Made by a program: the position numbers and the translations under genes
Shown: piece after piece, positions 23,440-33,200 of the stretch
How the letters are laid out: every line of letters begins with the position of its first letter
How positions within the stretch are numbered: the stretch's first letter is position 1
Notes under the pieces: model-generated
The model's input: only the letters and a program-made list of their open reading frames with translations
What the model was told of the DNA's origin: nothing
Database searches by the model: none
Assembly (NCBI GenBank): GCA_905235605.1
Contig: CAJOMF010000024.1
Location: 1-35,288, forward strand
DNA length: 35,288 nt
Reading direction: 5' to 3'
From: an uncultured bacterium
GTDB lineage: Bacteria > UBP6 > UBA1177

Positions 23440-25809
23440 ATGAAACCGTCGCTTTTTGTTCTGTTTTCATTTTTGTTTCTCACTTTTCCGCTGTTTTCAT
23501 ACCACGACTGTCTGAATGACGAAAATGTAACGGAGGCCTGCATCAGAGAGCTTTTCAAGGCGAACGAATTTGCCCTCGCCGCATCGCATATCGACAAGGC
23601 GGAGTTTGCCTCAAAAACCGATTCGACGATACTGAAGATCGAGCTTTTCATGAAGCTCGCAAGGTATGACGAGACCGAAAAACTGATCAATACTCTGCCG
23701 AACGACATCAGGAACACGCTTTACTACAAAATGATCCTCGTCAAGACTTTTATTGCGCGGAAGCGCTTCAATCAGGCTCTTGAGATAATCGATGAGATCA
23801 AAAGTTCGTATCAGATCTACTATCTTTTCAGCGATCTTGAGTGCATAAAAGGCGATATAGCGCTTTACAGGAAACAGTATGATTCGGCGATCGAATTTTA
23901 CGACAGATGTCTCGACGCGCAGGATAACGGTGCGGCCGCTTTCAACAGGATCCTTGCTCTGGAAAAAAACGGTGAACCGCAGGTCACGTTCCTCAAGGAT
24001 TATGTCGAATATATGGACAGTTACGGCTCTCTTTCGTGGAAAAACCAGGTCGTGGAGAGACTTGTAAAACTAAAGAAGAGCAAAGGTGTGCCGAACTCTT
24101 CTTCGCCTTATTATGTCAGATGGCTTTCGATCATGCGGCGCGAAAACAGGCTTTCTCAGTTTTTCAGCGATGAATATATGACGCTGCCGTATCCTGCAAA
24201 CCTTGAGATCGCAGATTATCTGATGTCGAAAAAAAGATATTCCGATGCGCTGAAGATGCTTGACGACGCCGTTTCAAAGCAGACGAAGGCAAACGATGCG
24301 AAATACAAGCTCGTGAACAAAAAATACAGAGTTCTTAATCAGGCGGGGCGCGAAGTAGAAGCAGCCGATTTTCTGCTCAAATCGTCGGAGGATTTTGCCG
24401 GAACGCAGAAAGACAGGATGAAATTCCTTGCTGCGCTTGTTTACTTCGAAAACGGCATGGCGGAAAAGAGCAAGGAGATCCTCGGCGGGATAGTTGCGAT
24501 GAAGCAGAACTCCAAATATTTCATGCTTTCGCTTTACAAACTGGGACTCATATATCTTTTTGAAGGAAACGACCTTTACGCTTTCACGATGTGGTCGGAG
24601 TTCCTTCTTTCGGAAAAGATGAATTACGACAAATTTGTGGACGGAAAGGGTAGTTATGAAGCGATAACAGGACTCACCGCGCTTCTCGACAGGATAAACG
24701 GCTACTGCGCCGCGCTGTCTGATGTCAATTTCAAGTGTTCGGTCGATGAAAACGGCATTTCCGAAAGCGTCAGCAGCTTCATTTCCTATTACGATTTCAC
24801 CTATTTCCACATAATCGAGCGCGATGAATTCAAAAAGAAACCCGATTTCAGCAACGTCTCGGCAACTTCGCAGAAGTGGCTTGCAAACAAAGCCGAGACC
24901 GGTGCTACGAAAGAGGAGTTCATTGACTCTCTGGGTCAGCTCCCGCCTAAAATAAAGAAGCGTGAGCCCGCTTTTATGATCGACCTTTTTCTGAAAGCCG
25001 ACGATTTTGACGGAGTCGAGTTTTATGTCGATATGATGCGGATCTACACTTCTTACAACGAGGCAAAACACGCGAAAAACGCTTCTTCAATGAAGATCCC
25101 GATGCCGGAAGCACAGATCATTGATGAATTTTCATCCAACTACAAGGATATTCTTTCAAAAATCCACCTTGTCTACAACAAATTTTTCAAAAAAACGGCG
25201 AAAGTGACGAGTTATTACTACAACCAGCTGAGCCCGGATCTCACTTATTCGCCGCACTACGGCAAAAAAGAGGAGTGGCGGCTGCTCTATCCGACGCCTT
25301 ACCTTGAAGTCGTACTCAAACTTGCAGGGGAATTCAACGTTCCGGTCCAGCTGATCTATTCGATAATGCGTGCCGAAACATATTACCGCGAATCACTTTC
25401 ATCGAATGTCGGCGCGCTCGGACTTATGCAGATAATGCCCCAGACATTTGAAAAGATAAGCAAATTCGGCGGGATAAAGATAAAAGATCCGATGGACCCG
25501 TACGACAGCATGAAGGCGTCGGTCTGGTATCTTTCAAAACTTTTAAAGCGCTTCGACAACAACCTTATCGCCGCGACAGCCGCTTACAATGCCGGTCCGC
25601 ACAATGTTTCGGACTGGATCTCACGCTACGGCGGGAAGGAGGCGTATCTTTTTGTCGAAATGATCCCTTTTAAAGAGACCCGTGACTACGTCAAAAAAGT
25701 CATGCGCTTTTACATGATCTACAGCTATATCTACGAAGACGAGTTCTTCAATGTCGGTTTAAACGGCGTTTATGACGTGAATGAAAACCGCGATGTTGTA
25801 AATTTCTGA
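23440..25809 (+). CDS. Soluble lytic murein transglycosylase with TPR-like repeats
   Basis: This 789-residue periplasmic protein has a signal peptide (FVLFSFLFLTFPLFSYHD). It has a long alpha-helical superhelix of TPR-like pairs (residues ~35-470, for example YRKQYDSAIEFYDRCLDAQD and SKKRYSDALKMLDDAVSKQ). The C-terminal SLT domain has catalytic Glu646 (SIMRAETYYRES), NVGALGLMQIMPQT, and ATAAYNAGPHNVSDWI. It cleaves peptidoglycan glycan chains to 1,6-anhydro ends. ATG 23440 has AAGGGGTTCGC upstream. It resembles Slt70 in plan but is longer. It is a separate transcription unit; nothing certain lies in the 129 bases before it. Confidence 0.92.
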   Translation: MKPSLFVLFSFLFLTFPLFSYHDCLNDENVTEACIRELFKANEFALAASHIDKAEFASKTDSTILKIELFMKLARYDETEKLINTLPNDIRNTLYYKMILVKTFIARKRFNQALEIIDEIKSSYQIYYLFSDLECIKGDIALYRKQYDSAIEFYDRCLDAQDNGAAAFNRILALEKNGEPQVTFLKDYVEYMDSYGSLSWKNQVVERLVKLKKSKGVPNSSSPYYVRWLSIMRRENRLSQFFSDEYMTLPYPANLEIADYLMSKKRYSDALKMLDDAVSKQTKANDAKYKLVNKKYRVLNQAGREVEAADFLLKSSEDFAGTQKDRMKFLAALVYFENGMAEKSKEILGGIVAMKQNSKYFMLSLYKLGLIYLFEGNDLYAFTMWSEFLLSEKMNYDKFVDGKGSYEAITGLTALLDRINGYCAALSDVNFKCSVDENGISESVSSFISYYDFTYFHIIERDEFKKKPDFSNVSATSQKWLANKAETGATKEEFIDSLGQLPPKIKKREPAFMIDLFLKADDFDGVEFYVDMMRIYTSYNEAKHAKNASSMKIPMPEAQIIDEFSSNYKDILSKIHLVYNKFFKKTAKVTSYYYNQLSPDLTYSPHYGKKEEWRLLYPTPYLEVVLKLAGEFNVPVQLIYSIMRAETYYRESLSSNVGALGLMQIMPQTFEKISKFGGIKIKDPMDPYDSMKASVWYLSKLLKRFDNNLIAATAAYNAGPHNVSDWISRYGGKEAYLFVEMIPFKETRDYVKKVMRFYMIYSYIYEDEFFNVGLNGVYDVNENRDVVNF

Positions 25810-25836
25810 GCTTGATAAAATAAATCAAATTTATAT

Positions 25837-25864
25837 TTGACAAAATCCTTTTTGTGAGTAATGG
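25837..25864 (+). promoter_or_regulatory. Candidate promoter of the beta-helix lipoprotein pair
   Basis: Consensus TTGACA (25837-25842) is followed after 16 bases by TAATGG (25859-25864), a weak -10. This would place the start near 25871, after the ATG at 25861 and before that at 25906, which supports the shorter protein. Confidence 0.4.
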
Positions 25865-25905
25865 TTAACTGTTGTATTGTTGTTTGTATGTGCGGAGTTA
25901 AGTTT

Positions 25906-26943
25906 ATGTTTGTTTTTATCTTTATTTTTGTTTTATTAAGTTCGTGTTCACAGAATGTTTCTCACGATTATGATTTGCCCGAAGAGTGCGGCGGAAAGTG
26001 CTATGCGGCGCATGACATCAATTCTTTTCAGGATGCTCTTGTAAATTCGGCAGCCGCTTTTTCAAACTGCGTATGCTTGGGGAGCGGAGTTTTCGAAGGT
26101 TCTGTTACAGTGGCAAAACCTCTCCGTATCATTGGCAGGAAAGACGGCTCGACTTATTTGAAAAGACTTGCAATTTCGGATACTTCAGGAGTGGTACTGC
26201 GGGATTTTTCCTTTAAAAACGTCTCTACTGATTCGGCTGCGCTTTTTATTTCCGGCAGCTCTGTCGAAATGGAAAATATCTCTTTTTCGGGAATAAGCGC
26301 GGGTTCCGTTTTCGGCGGTCGCGGAATTGTGATTTCGGGTAAAGAGTCGGAAGTTTTCATAAAAAATTCAAAAATGGAGCGTACTGACGGAACTGGGATC
26401 CTGATAAACGGCGCGCACAAAGTGACTTTGGAAAATGTCGCTCTTTCAAAATGCGGTTTTGCTGCTCTCTGGGCTCAGAATCAAAGTGAAAACAGAGGGT
26501 TTTTGTCAGTTTCAGACAGCAATTTTTCAGATAACGGCGCAACTGCAATCGAAATTCTGGGTAACACAGCGCTTCAAATTTCGGGAAGTTCGATCGAAGG
26601 AGTGAGAAAAAGGGATGTCATGCTTGAAAGCGTGGGTGACGGGATCGTCGTTAAAAATTCTTTTCTTGCGGAAGCAGATTCGATTTTGATTGAAAACAGC
26701 TCGATAAGCGGTTTTCCGCGTGCCGGCATAATCTTAGACGGCGCTGAAGGCTTAACTTCGCTTGGTGCAAAATTCGAAAATCTTTCAGTTTTTTCGGAAA
26801 GCGGAAGTTTCGGGCTCGTCGTGCAGAATGCTGTCGAAGAAGCATCTTTGCGTGAAGGGATAACGCGGAACGATTTTTCGTCTGCAGACCTGAAACTGGA
26901 AGAAGAACTTTTTATAATCGATACTTTCTTTGAACTGCAATGA
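25906..26943 (+). CDS. Right-handed beta-helix lipoprotein
   Basis: This is a 345-residue predicted lipoprotein with lipobox LLSSC (Cys14 from ATG 25906). An ATG at 25861 is open too but lies upstream of the likely transcription start; GCGGAG precedes 25906. After a Cys-rich start (EECGGKCYAAHDINSFQDAL) the body has a Leu/Val-x-Asn/Gly-x-x-ladder of PbH1-type coils: VVLRDFSFKNVSTDSAALFISGSSVEMENISFSGI, VFIKNSKMERTDGTGILI and so on, with FSDNGATAIEILGN. This is the fold of pectate lyases and surface adhesins. No catalytic Asp cluster is obvious. Its stop overlaps the start of the next, similar gene (ATGA). Confidence 0.78.
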   Translation: MFVFIFIFVLLSSCSQNVSHDYDLPEECGGKCYAAHDINSFQDALVNSAAAFSNCVCLGSGVFEGSVTVAKPLRIIGRKDGSTYLKRLAISDTSGVVLRDFSFKNVSTDSAALFISGSSVEMENISFSGISAGSVFGGRGIVISGKESEVFIKNSKMERTDGTGILINGAHKVTLENVALSKCGFAALWAQNQSENRGFLSVSDSNFSDNGATAIEILGNTALQISGSSIEGVRKRDVMLESVGDGIVVKNSFLAEADSILIENSSISGFPRAGIILDGAEGLTSLGAKFENLSVFSESGSFGLVVQNAVEEASLREGITRNDFSSADLKLEEELFIIDTFFELQ

Positions 26944-28634
26944 TAGTGTTTGTTATTGTTTTTATTGCGCTTTCTCTCTTTTCATGCGGCGGAGTTTCCG
27001 AAAATGTTCCGGTAGAAAAGGAAGATTTTGATGAAATTAATGATGAAGCTATTGAAAAGTGCGTTGAAAACTCCGTTTCATATCAAAGGCCGGAATTGCC
27101 TCAAAAGCCGGAAATTGCTGAAATAAAGAAATACGGCGGAAATTCCGAATGCATTCCTCTACCTGACGCTGAAAGCGGAGAATTGATTTTAGGAGAAGGC
27201 TGTTTTTCGGGCTGTATCAAAGCAGAAAACAAACTCAGAATCTCTGGAAAGGGTGCGGAAAATACGATAATTGTCTGTAATGATGAAGAAAAACAGGCGG
27301 TTATTGAAGTCGAACAAAATGCGGAAGTGACACTTGAAAATGTTTCTATTTCAGGGAATGTCCGCTGCATTTTTGCTGAAAACGGAAGCAGGACAACTGT
27401 TAAAAAGAGCGTTCTTTCGCACTGCGCGAAAGGGGGGATAAACATTTGTCCCGATGAAGCCGGATGCCGCGCCGATCTTACGGTAACTGACAGTTTTATA
27501 GGCGATATCGACGAAGCTGCATCAGGGATAAGTTACGGGATTTCTTTCGGAAACGGTACTTTGAGCGTTTCAGGAAGCATGATTTCCGGTGTCAATTCTT
27601 TCGGAATAGCGGTCTGGGGCGAGAGCGGCAATTCGAATAAAATAAATATGGAAAATTCCGTGATATCAGGCGTTTACGGTGGCTTGAGAAGTTATGAAGG
27701 GCTCGGCTTTTATGCTGAAAACTCTGCCGACATAGTGATAAAAAAGAGTTCGATTTCAGATACGGCGACTTCATTTGTTTTTGTATCTTCGGAAAGTGAT
27801 GAAATAAATCTGAAACTTATTGATTTTACTGCCGAAAACATTCTTGAAACATTGGAAGAGCAGGGAGGAATTGTTCTTGACGGCAGGGTTAAAGGCTGTT
27901 TTGAGCGGATTTCAATGGAAATGAGCCGCGGAAACGGAATTTTTTCACGCGGAGCAGTGCTTTACGCCGAAGATCTGGCTGTAAAATCAGTTTTTTCTGA
28001 CGGTTTGGAAGAGAACGGTTTCGCTCTGCAGCTTGTTGACGGAAGCGAAAGTTTTATAAAGCGCCTTTCTGTAAATTCAGCAGAAAAGGCGGGGATCCTG
28101 CTCGACGGAGTGTGTAGCGCTGATATTGAGGATTTTGAAATTATTTCAACAAAATCTGATAGTTATACAGGGGAATTCGGAGTCGGTGCGGCGATTCAGA
28201 ATGGAGCTGCTGCAAGATTTGAAAACGGTCTTTTTTCAGAAAACAGAGAAACGGGAATCCTTGCAGTAAGTGCTGAAATTTCTTTGAAAAATGTAGAAAT
28301 CAAAAACACTCTGCCGCGCAGATGCACAGAAAATAAAAACTGTGTTTTTGCCCCGAAAACCGATTTCGGTCACGGAATATCGCTCTATTCTTCATCGCTT
28401 CTCAGATTCGACGCAATGACCATTTTCAATAACAACAACGGCTTGAACATTTCTGATTCAGAGCTGCTTAGTTTCGGCTCGAAAAAGCTCTTCTTCGGAA
28501 ACAACATGACTGCTGTCAATGCATGGAATATCAATGATTTCAATATGTTGGAAGAAAACCTCTCAAATTCTTCATTCTGCGGGAATGGTTCGGTCTTCAC
28601 TTCCGATTCGCAACCTGTTAGGGATGGTCTGTAA
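26940..28634 (+). CDS. Right-handed beta-helix lipoprotein, larger paralogue
   Basis: This 564-residue lipoprotein has lipobox LSLFSC (Cys16), with no positive residue before the hydrophobic stretch. An acidic linker (residues ~20-60) leads into a beta-helix of ~25 coils: AVIEVEQNAEVTLENVSISG, FAENGSRTTVKKSVLSHCAKGGINI and FFAENSADIVIKKSSISDT-like repeats, with regular N-x-x-I/V and G-I periodicity. It shares the DAFQDAL-to-RISGKGAENTII opening with the upstream gene (compare LRIIGRKDGSTYL), so the pair probably arose by duplication. Cys residues occur in each third (CIPLPDAESGELILGEGCFSGC). The target of the surface helix is unknown. Confidence 0.8.
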   Translation: MIVFVIVFIALSLFSCGGVSENVPVEKEDFDEINDEAIEKCVENSVSYQRPELPQKPEIAEIKKYGGNSECIPLPDAESGELILGEGCFSGCIKAENKLRISGKGAENTIIVCNDEEKQAVIEVEQNAEVTLENVSISGNVRCIFAENGSRTTVKKSVLSHCAKGGINICPDEAGCRADLTVTDSFIGDIDEAASGISYGISFGNGTLSVSGSMISGVNSFGIAVWGESGNSNKINMENSVISGVYGGLRSYEGLGFYAENSADIVIKKSSISDTATSFVFVSSESDEINLKLIDFTAENILETLEEQGGIVLDGRVKGCFERISMEMSRGNGIFSRGAVLYAEDLAVKSVFSDGLEENGFALQLVDGSESFIKRLSVNSAEKAGILLDGVCSADIEDFEIISTKSDSYTGEFGVGAAIQNGAAARFENGLFSENRETGILAVSAEISLKNVEIKNTLPRRCTENKNCVFAPKTDFGHGISLYSSSLLRFDAMTIFNNNNGLNISDSELLSFGSKKLFFGNNMTAVNAWNINDFNMLEENLSNSSFCGNGSVFTSDSQPVRDGL

Positions 28635-28658
28635 AGTTAAAAAAATGATTCTTTTCAG

Positions 28659-28686
28659 TTGACACGACTAAAAAGTAGCATAATAT
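28659..28686 (+). promoter_or_regulatory. Candidate promoter of the Asp-rich lipoprotein and protease genes
   Basis: TTGACA (28659-28664) and TAATAT (28681-28686) are 16 bases apart, 42 bases ahead of ATG 28728. CGGAGG supplies the ribosome binding site. It is the best promoter match in the window. Confidence 0.6.
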
Positions 28687-28727
28687 TTCCTGTTGCTTTT
28701 AAATAATCGGTTTACGGAGGTTCCGCA

Positions 28728-30047
28728 ATGCAAAAGTTCTTAGAATTTTTGATGATTTTATCGGTCTTTTTTCTTTTTTCCTGCTCGTCCTCCCAATCTT
28801 CGAATGATTCCGACTCAATTTCTGATTCAGACACGGACACGCAGGATTCAGAAACTCTTGTTGATGAAGACGCAGACAAAGATGCTGATCCTATCGAAGA
28901 TTATGACAAAACGCCGGATGCGGATCAGGATTTTGACTCTGATAACGATTCCGACTCCCCTGAAACTGTTGAATGTCTCGATCTTCGTTACAACGAAAAC
29001 ACTATCAAAACACCTTTTCCGTTCAAGAACAAAAACGGCAAACCCACTTTCTGCCGCCCCGGCTGCGACACGCCGACGGAAAACGATCCCCAGTGTGTCC
29101 GCAACATCTGGGATTGGGAAAATTGGGAAGAATATCAAAACTATTTGAAAGAACAGGAAAAAGATCCTAACCAAACAAAAGAACGAGCCTGTTATCCGTG
29201 GCCGTGCAAACTGCCGGATATGCATGCAAAAACCAAAGAAACTTTGGACACCTTTGTCAGCAGTTGCGACCGGTTGCTTACAGTGAATGGTTTTTCTGTC
29301 ACAATGGGAACTGTCTGGTCAAATGGTATGTATGACGGAGTTGTCGGAATACAATTGCAGCACAGCAGTATGATAGTTGAATATGATCCTGAAAAAGATG
29401 AGTATATGACTTTGGGTCAGAACAGAGCTTTATCATTCAACGAAGGTCGTTATGTTGCTGAAATTTATGACCGCGTTCCTGGAGATTACCCGAACAACTA
29501 CAAAGTTTTTACAGTTTCTGTTTTGAGAACAGAAAACGGTTATTTCTATGAACTGATTCGTAATAACTATAAACACAAAGATAAGTTTTCCGATCCTCCA
29601 TTTGCCGGAAAGAACTGGGTTCTTCTTCGTCTCACAGGCAACAAAACAGTTTATGCCTCTTCCAAAGACTGGGAATGGCATGAACTTGCCGGAATCAACA
29701 ACTATGCCGGAGAAGGCAATATAGTCGGAGACCACCTGACTTTCATCACAAACAATCGTGAGCTTTATTACTGTGATTTACGGAAATATCCGAAACACAT
29801 TGACGAGTGTTTCAAGCTGAACAGAAAAGATGAATCCGGCAATGAAGAAATCGGTCACAGTCCGAGAATTGACATAGAAAATGAATACCGTGTTGTTTAT
29901 AATATCTATCATAAACATATTTTTGTTGAAGTTGATCTGCATGATTTACAGAATCCGAAGTATACGGAATATAAAATAGAAGACAGCACAGACACGGCAT
30001 TCAGTCTGGAAAAAAATTTCATATCAGAAGTTTTTCATGTTACCTGA
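28728..30047 (+). CDS. Asp-rich lipoprotein, C-terminus lost by frameshift
   Basis: The 439-codon frame has lipobox FFLFSC (Cys19). An acidic Ser/Asp/Glu linker (residues ~20-80) precedes a Cys-rich segment (CRPGCDTPTENDPQCVRNIWDWENWEEY, then YPWPCKLPD near residue 165). The rest is an all-beta body with blade-like repeats (VVGIQLQHSSMIVEYDPEKDEYMTLG, LTFITNNRELYYCDLRKYP, FVEVDLHDLQNPKYTEYK), probably a six- or seven-bladed propeller at the cell surface. It ends abruptly at FISEVFHVT, TGA. The next 230 bases in the +1 frame continue the protein (see next entry). Removing one T from the run 30031-30035 restores a single frame to 30267. Confidence 0.82.
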   Translation: MQKFLEFLMILSVFFLFSCSSSQSSNDSDSISDSDTDTQDSETLVDEDADKDADPIEDYDKTPDADQDFDSDNDSDSPETVECLDLRYNENTIKTPFPFKNKNGKPTFCRPGCDTPTENDPQCVRNIWDWENWEEYQNYLKEQEKDPNQTKERACYPWPCKLPDMHAKTKETLDTFVSSCDRLLTVNGFSVTMGTVWSNGMYDGVVGIQLQHSSMIVEYDPEKDEYMTLGQNRALSFNEGRYVAEIYDRVPGDYPNNYKVFTVSVLRTENGYFYELIRNNYKHKDKFSDPPFAGKNWVLLRLTGNKTVYASSKDWEWHELAGINNYAGEGNIVGDHLTFITNNRELYYCDLRKYPKHIDECFKLNRKDESGNEEIGHSPRIDIENEYRVVYNIYHKHIFVEVDLHDLQNPKYTEYKIEDSTDTAFSLEKNFISEVFHVT

Positions 30048-30267
30048 TGGAACAGTTGATGTTATCGGTTGTTTTTACCGCTTTGACAAGAAAAAAATAT
30101 ATTGTCCTAAAGAACATACATCTTCCACAGATCCTTCAGATTTGATGGGCTATAATGTTTTCTGGGGGAAGTGGCATTTGTGGAAAAGAATCGGCAGACC
30201 CTCAGCCATAATAAGGAATTTAGAGTGTTATTGTAAGGAAACGGATGTGTGTCCAATAGAAAAATAA
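30037..30267 (+). pseudogene. Detached C-terminus of the Asp-rich lipoprotein
   Basis: This open frame (76 codons) lies +1 to the upstream gene and overlaps it by 11 bases. It reads LPDGTVDVIGCFYRFDKKKI, with Cys pairs in the tail (LECYCKETDVCPIEK), and GKWHLWKRIGRPSAI. With one T deleted the joined protein passes smoothly from ISEVF into MLPDGTVDVIGC. There is no ribosome binding site or signal peptide, so it is unlikely to be a gene of its own. It may be a real mutation or an assembly error in a homopolymer. Confidence 0.75.
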
Positions 30268-30285
30268 TTTTTTAAGGAGAGCAAA

Positions 30286-33200
30286 ATGAAAAAATTCATG
30301 CTTTTTATCGTTTTATTTAGTTTTTCATGCCTTGTTTATGCCGAGGTCTGTATTGATGGAAGTGATTCCTGCGGCGAGCCGGACGATGAAGTATGTATTC
30401 CTGCTGAAATTATGGATGAAATAAAAGCCAGCAATCAGGCGTTGAGAAGATTTCCTCGTCATCGGGTTTCTGCAAATATTAACAATGGTAATGCCGGAGT
30501 TGTTCCTTTTGAAGTTACTATAAGCGATGCTGAAGGAAATCCGCAAAAATATACAGTTTATTCTTTAACGAATTATGTTGACGAGCAAGGACATGTTCAT
30601 GACTTGGTTTCAAGTATAAAAAGTCAGGGTTCTTCCGGTGACTGTACAAGGTTTGCATCAACAGGAGCAATAGAAATCAAACTGGCAAAACAATATGCCG
30701 ATATTTTTCAGACAGCAAAGAATGTCGTGAGTACAAATAGGGGAAACCCGGGAATTGTCGAAGCCAATCTTTCAGAGGCTTATGCAAAAGAAATTGCCGG
30801 TTGTGAAAATCATGGAACTAATGTGATGATAAGGCTTGCAGCAAGAGGAATTATTCAGGAAGAACATTATCCCTATTATGTCAGGTCTTTTGGTGAATTT
30901 GAATATCTCAGCAAACGGGATACTGAACGATATGGGGATTTTTACAATAAAGGTTGTAATAAAGAGAATAGTTGGAACAGTGGACTTAGAGAAAAAGCAA
31001 AAGATGAGCAATGGCTTAGGTTTTATCCTGGATTTCCTGAGACTACTACAGAGATAAATGATGTGAAGGATTCTATACAAATTGGAGAACCTATTGTTAT
31101 GACTTACAGATATGATTGTATGTTTGATAGTGATGATAAAATTGCCCCCGGTTCTTGGGGAAAATTCACTAATTTCATAGTTAAAGACAATAGAGCCATA
31201 GAGGGTGGCGGTGGGCATGCGGTAATTATTGTAGGGTATATGGAACCAGTGGATACTGGAACTGGACCGGATTATTTTATAATAAAAAACAGTCATTATT
31301 TTGAAAGCAAACTTGAGTTGTTTACAGTTGACCAGAATTTTGCTAAAAATTGCAATCCTGAATACAACATTTTTGGGGGGGATGTTAAAATTTTTACCGA
31401 GGGTTCTGAAAGCTCATTGGTTTTAGAAGTTTTAACTGAAGTAGAAAATCTGTTGGAACATGCACAAACTCCGGAAGATAGAGAAAGGTGGCAAAATTTA
31501 TTAAATGATCTGCAAGATCTGAGAAATTTTGAAAAAGATGGCGATCCTGGGCAAAAAACATATTTGTCTGCCGACAATTTGGTAAAAATAGATTTTGATC
31601 AAGATGCTATTCCGGATATTTTTGACAATAGTGTTTACTCCAAAATCTATGCACCGGCAGATCTCGCCGATGTTTCCCATAACCCGGCTCAAGGAAGTGC
31701 AGACGGAGACCGTTTCCCTTTGGAAAGGGATGGGTGCCCATATAGATCAGATCATGCTCTTTGGAATATGGATATGGACAGCTTTGGCGATTTTTGTGAC
31801 AAAGATATTGACGGTGACGGGATCAGTAATGTCGAAGAGGGGTTAAGTGATGAATACCTTTACCGTGTGTATGAACGTCTGGTAAGTACTGATTCAAGTT
31901 TGTCCATAGAGGAGTATGCCGTAGTGAATCCGTTTATAGATGGGAAAACCGGTAAAATTTCAGGCAAGTATTTTGTTTCTGAAAAATTTGTAGAAGGTAA
32001 AAAGAAAGAACTCATATTGACAGACAAATACATCTCAGGAATCGATTTTTATCTATTGCCTTTCCATGATAATATAGAAAGTACGCCCAAGTTTCAATTC
32101 ATCAAAAACGCGAGTTTTTTTCACAATTGGTATTTAAGTTTAAAAGCCAAAGAGACAGATCCATGGATTCGTAAATTTTCATATAAAGACGATAACAAAA
32201 TGGAACAGGTTTCTTATGGTCTGAAATGGAATATTCCCGGTCTCTTTGAAATGAAAGATATTCCATATAGGGACTATAAAGATGATAATTATGGCGAGAA
32301 TTATCCTGAAAATTTCAATAATTGCCTTTTACATTGTGAACAACTTGTTAAGAGATACGCAGGGCAGGATTTTTTGAAACTGAAAGATTGTCAACAGGCT
32401 TGTCGAAATGCTTATCAATGCACAGAAGGGGAAGGAATTGACAGAGATTGTGACGGAATCAGAAACGATTACGACAAGTGCCCCGATACTTATAATCCGG
32501 AACAGCTTGACTCGGACGGAGACGGAGTTCCTGATGCCTGCGACAACTGTCCCGGTATCCCGAATCCGCTGGTAAGCCGTGAATTGAAAAGTGAATTTAT
32601 TCTTGCCGAAGATTTCGGCGCATACGCACTGGATTTATGTAAAGTCAGCGAAAATGATTCTGAATTTTCGAGAAGACCTGTATGTATGATGCAACCCGAT
32701 AGTGATTTGGACGGAATCGGTGATGCATGCGATTTCATGGATCCTAACCAACCTCTTAAAATACAGAAAAAACTCGGCTTTGCAAACAGCAGGATAACAA
32801 ATATTCAACCACATTCTTTTACAATGAACTATCTTTTTCAGGAATTTGATGATTACGCCAATGTCAGATTGAATATGCCGGAAAACAGCGGAAGGGGTTT
32901 AGATATTTGCAAACCACGCTATAGAAAAAACGATATCGAGTGCAATGCTGCAATCCATTATTGTGCGATAAATCACATTGATAAAACAAGAGATTTGTGG
33001 GGAACCAGAGGACATTGTTCAACAGCGGAAAAGGAAGGCGGTTCTTCGGTGTCAGGTAAAAATTTCGGTTACAGCCACGGTAGCGATGATTTTTCAGACG
33101 ATTCAATACTCAGTTGGCAGCACCGTATTTCTTTTGCTGATTCTTCAAAATTCACAAAAAGTTACAATTGGAAAGATAGTTTTACCGAAACTGCTTTGAA

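Noticed and set aside
25861-25905. Longer N-terminus for the first beta-helix lipoprotein
   Set aside because: It would place a Cys-rich segment before the signal sequence and its start codon overlaps the likely -10 box. The shorter start has a better ribosome binding site.
30031-30047. Programmed +1 frameshift
   Set aside because: The site (GTT ACC TGA) is not a known slippery sequence and lacks an internal Shine-Dalgarno like that in prfB. A homopolymer insertion is simpler.
30037-30267. Independent small gene
   Set aside because: It has no ribosome binding site or signal, begins inside the preceding gene and reads as that protein's tail once one T is removed.
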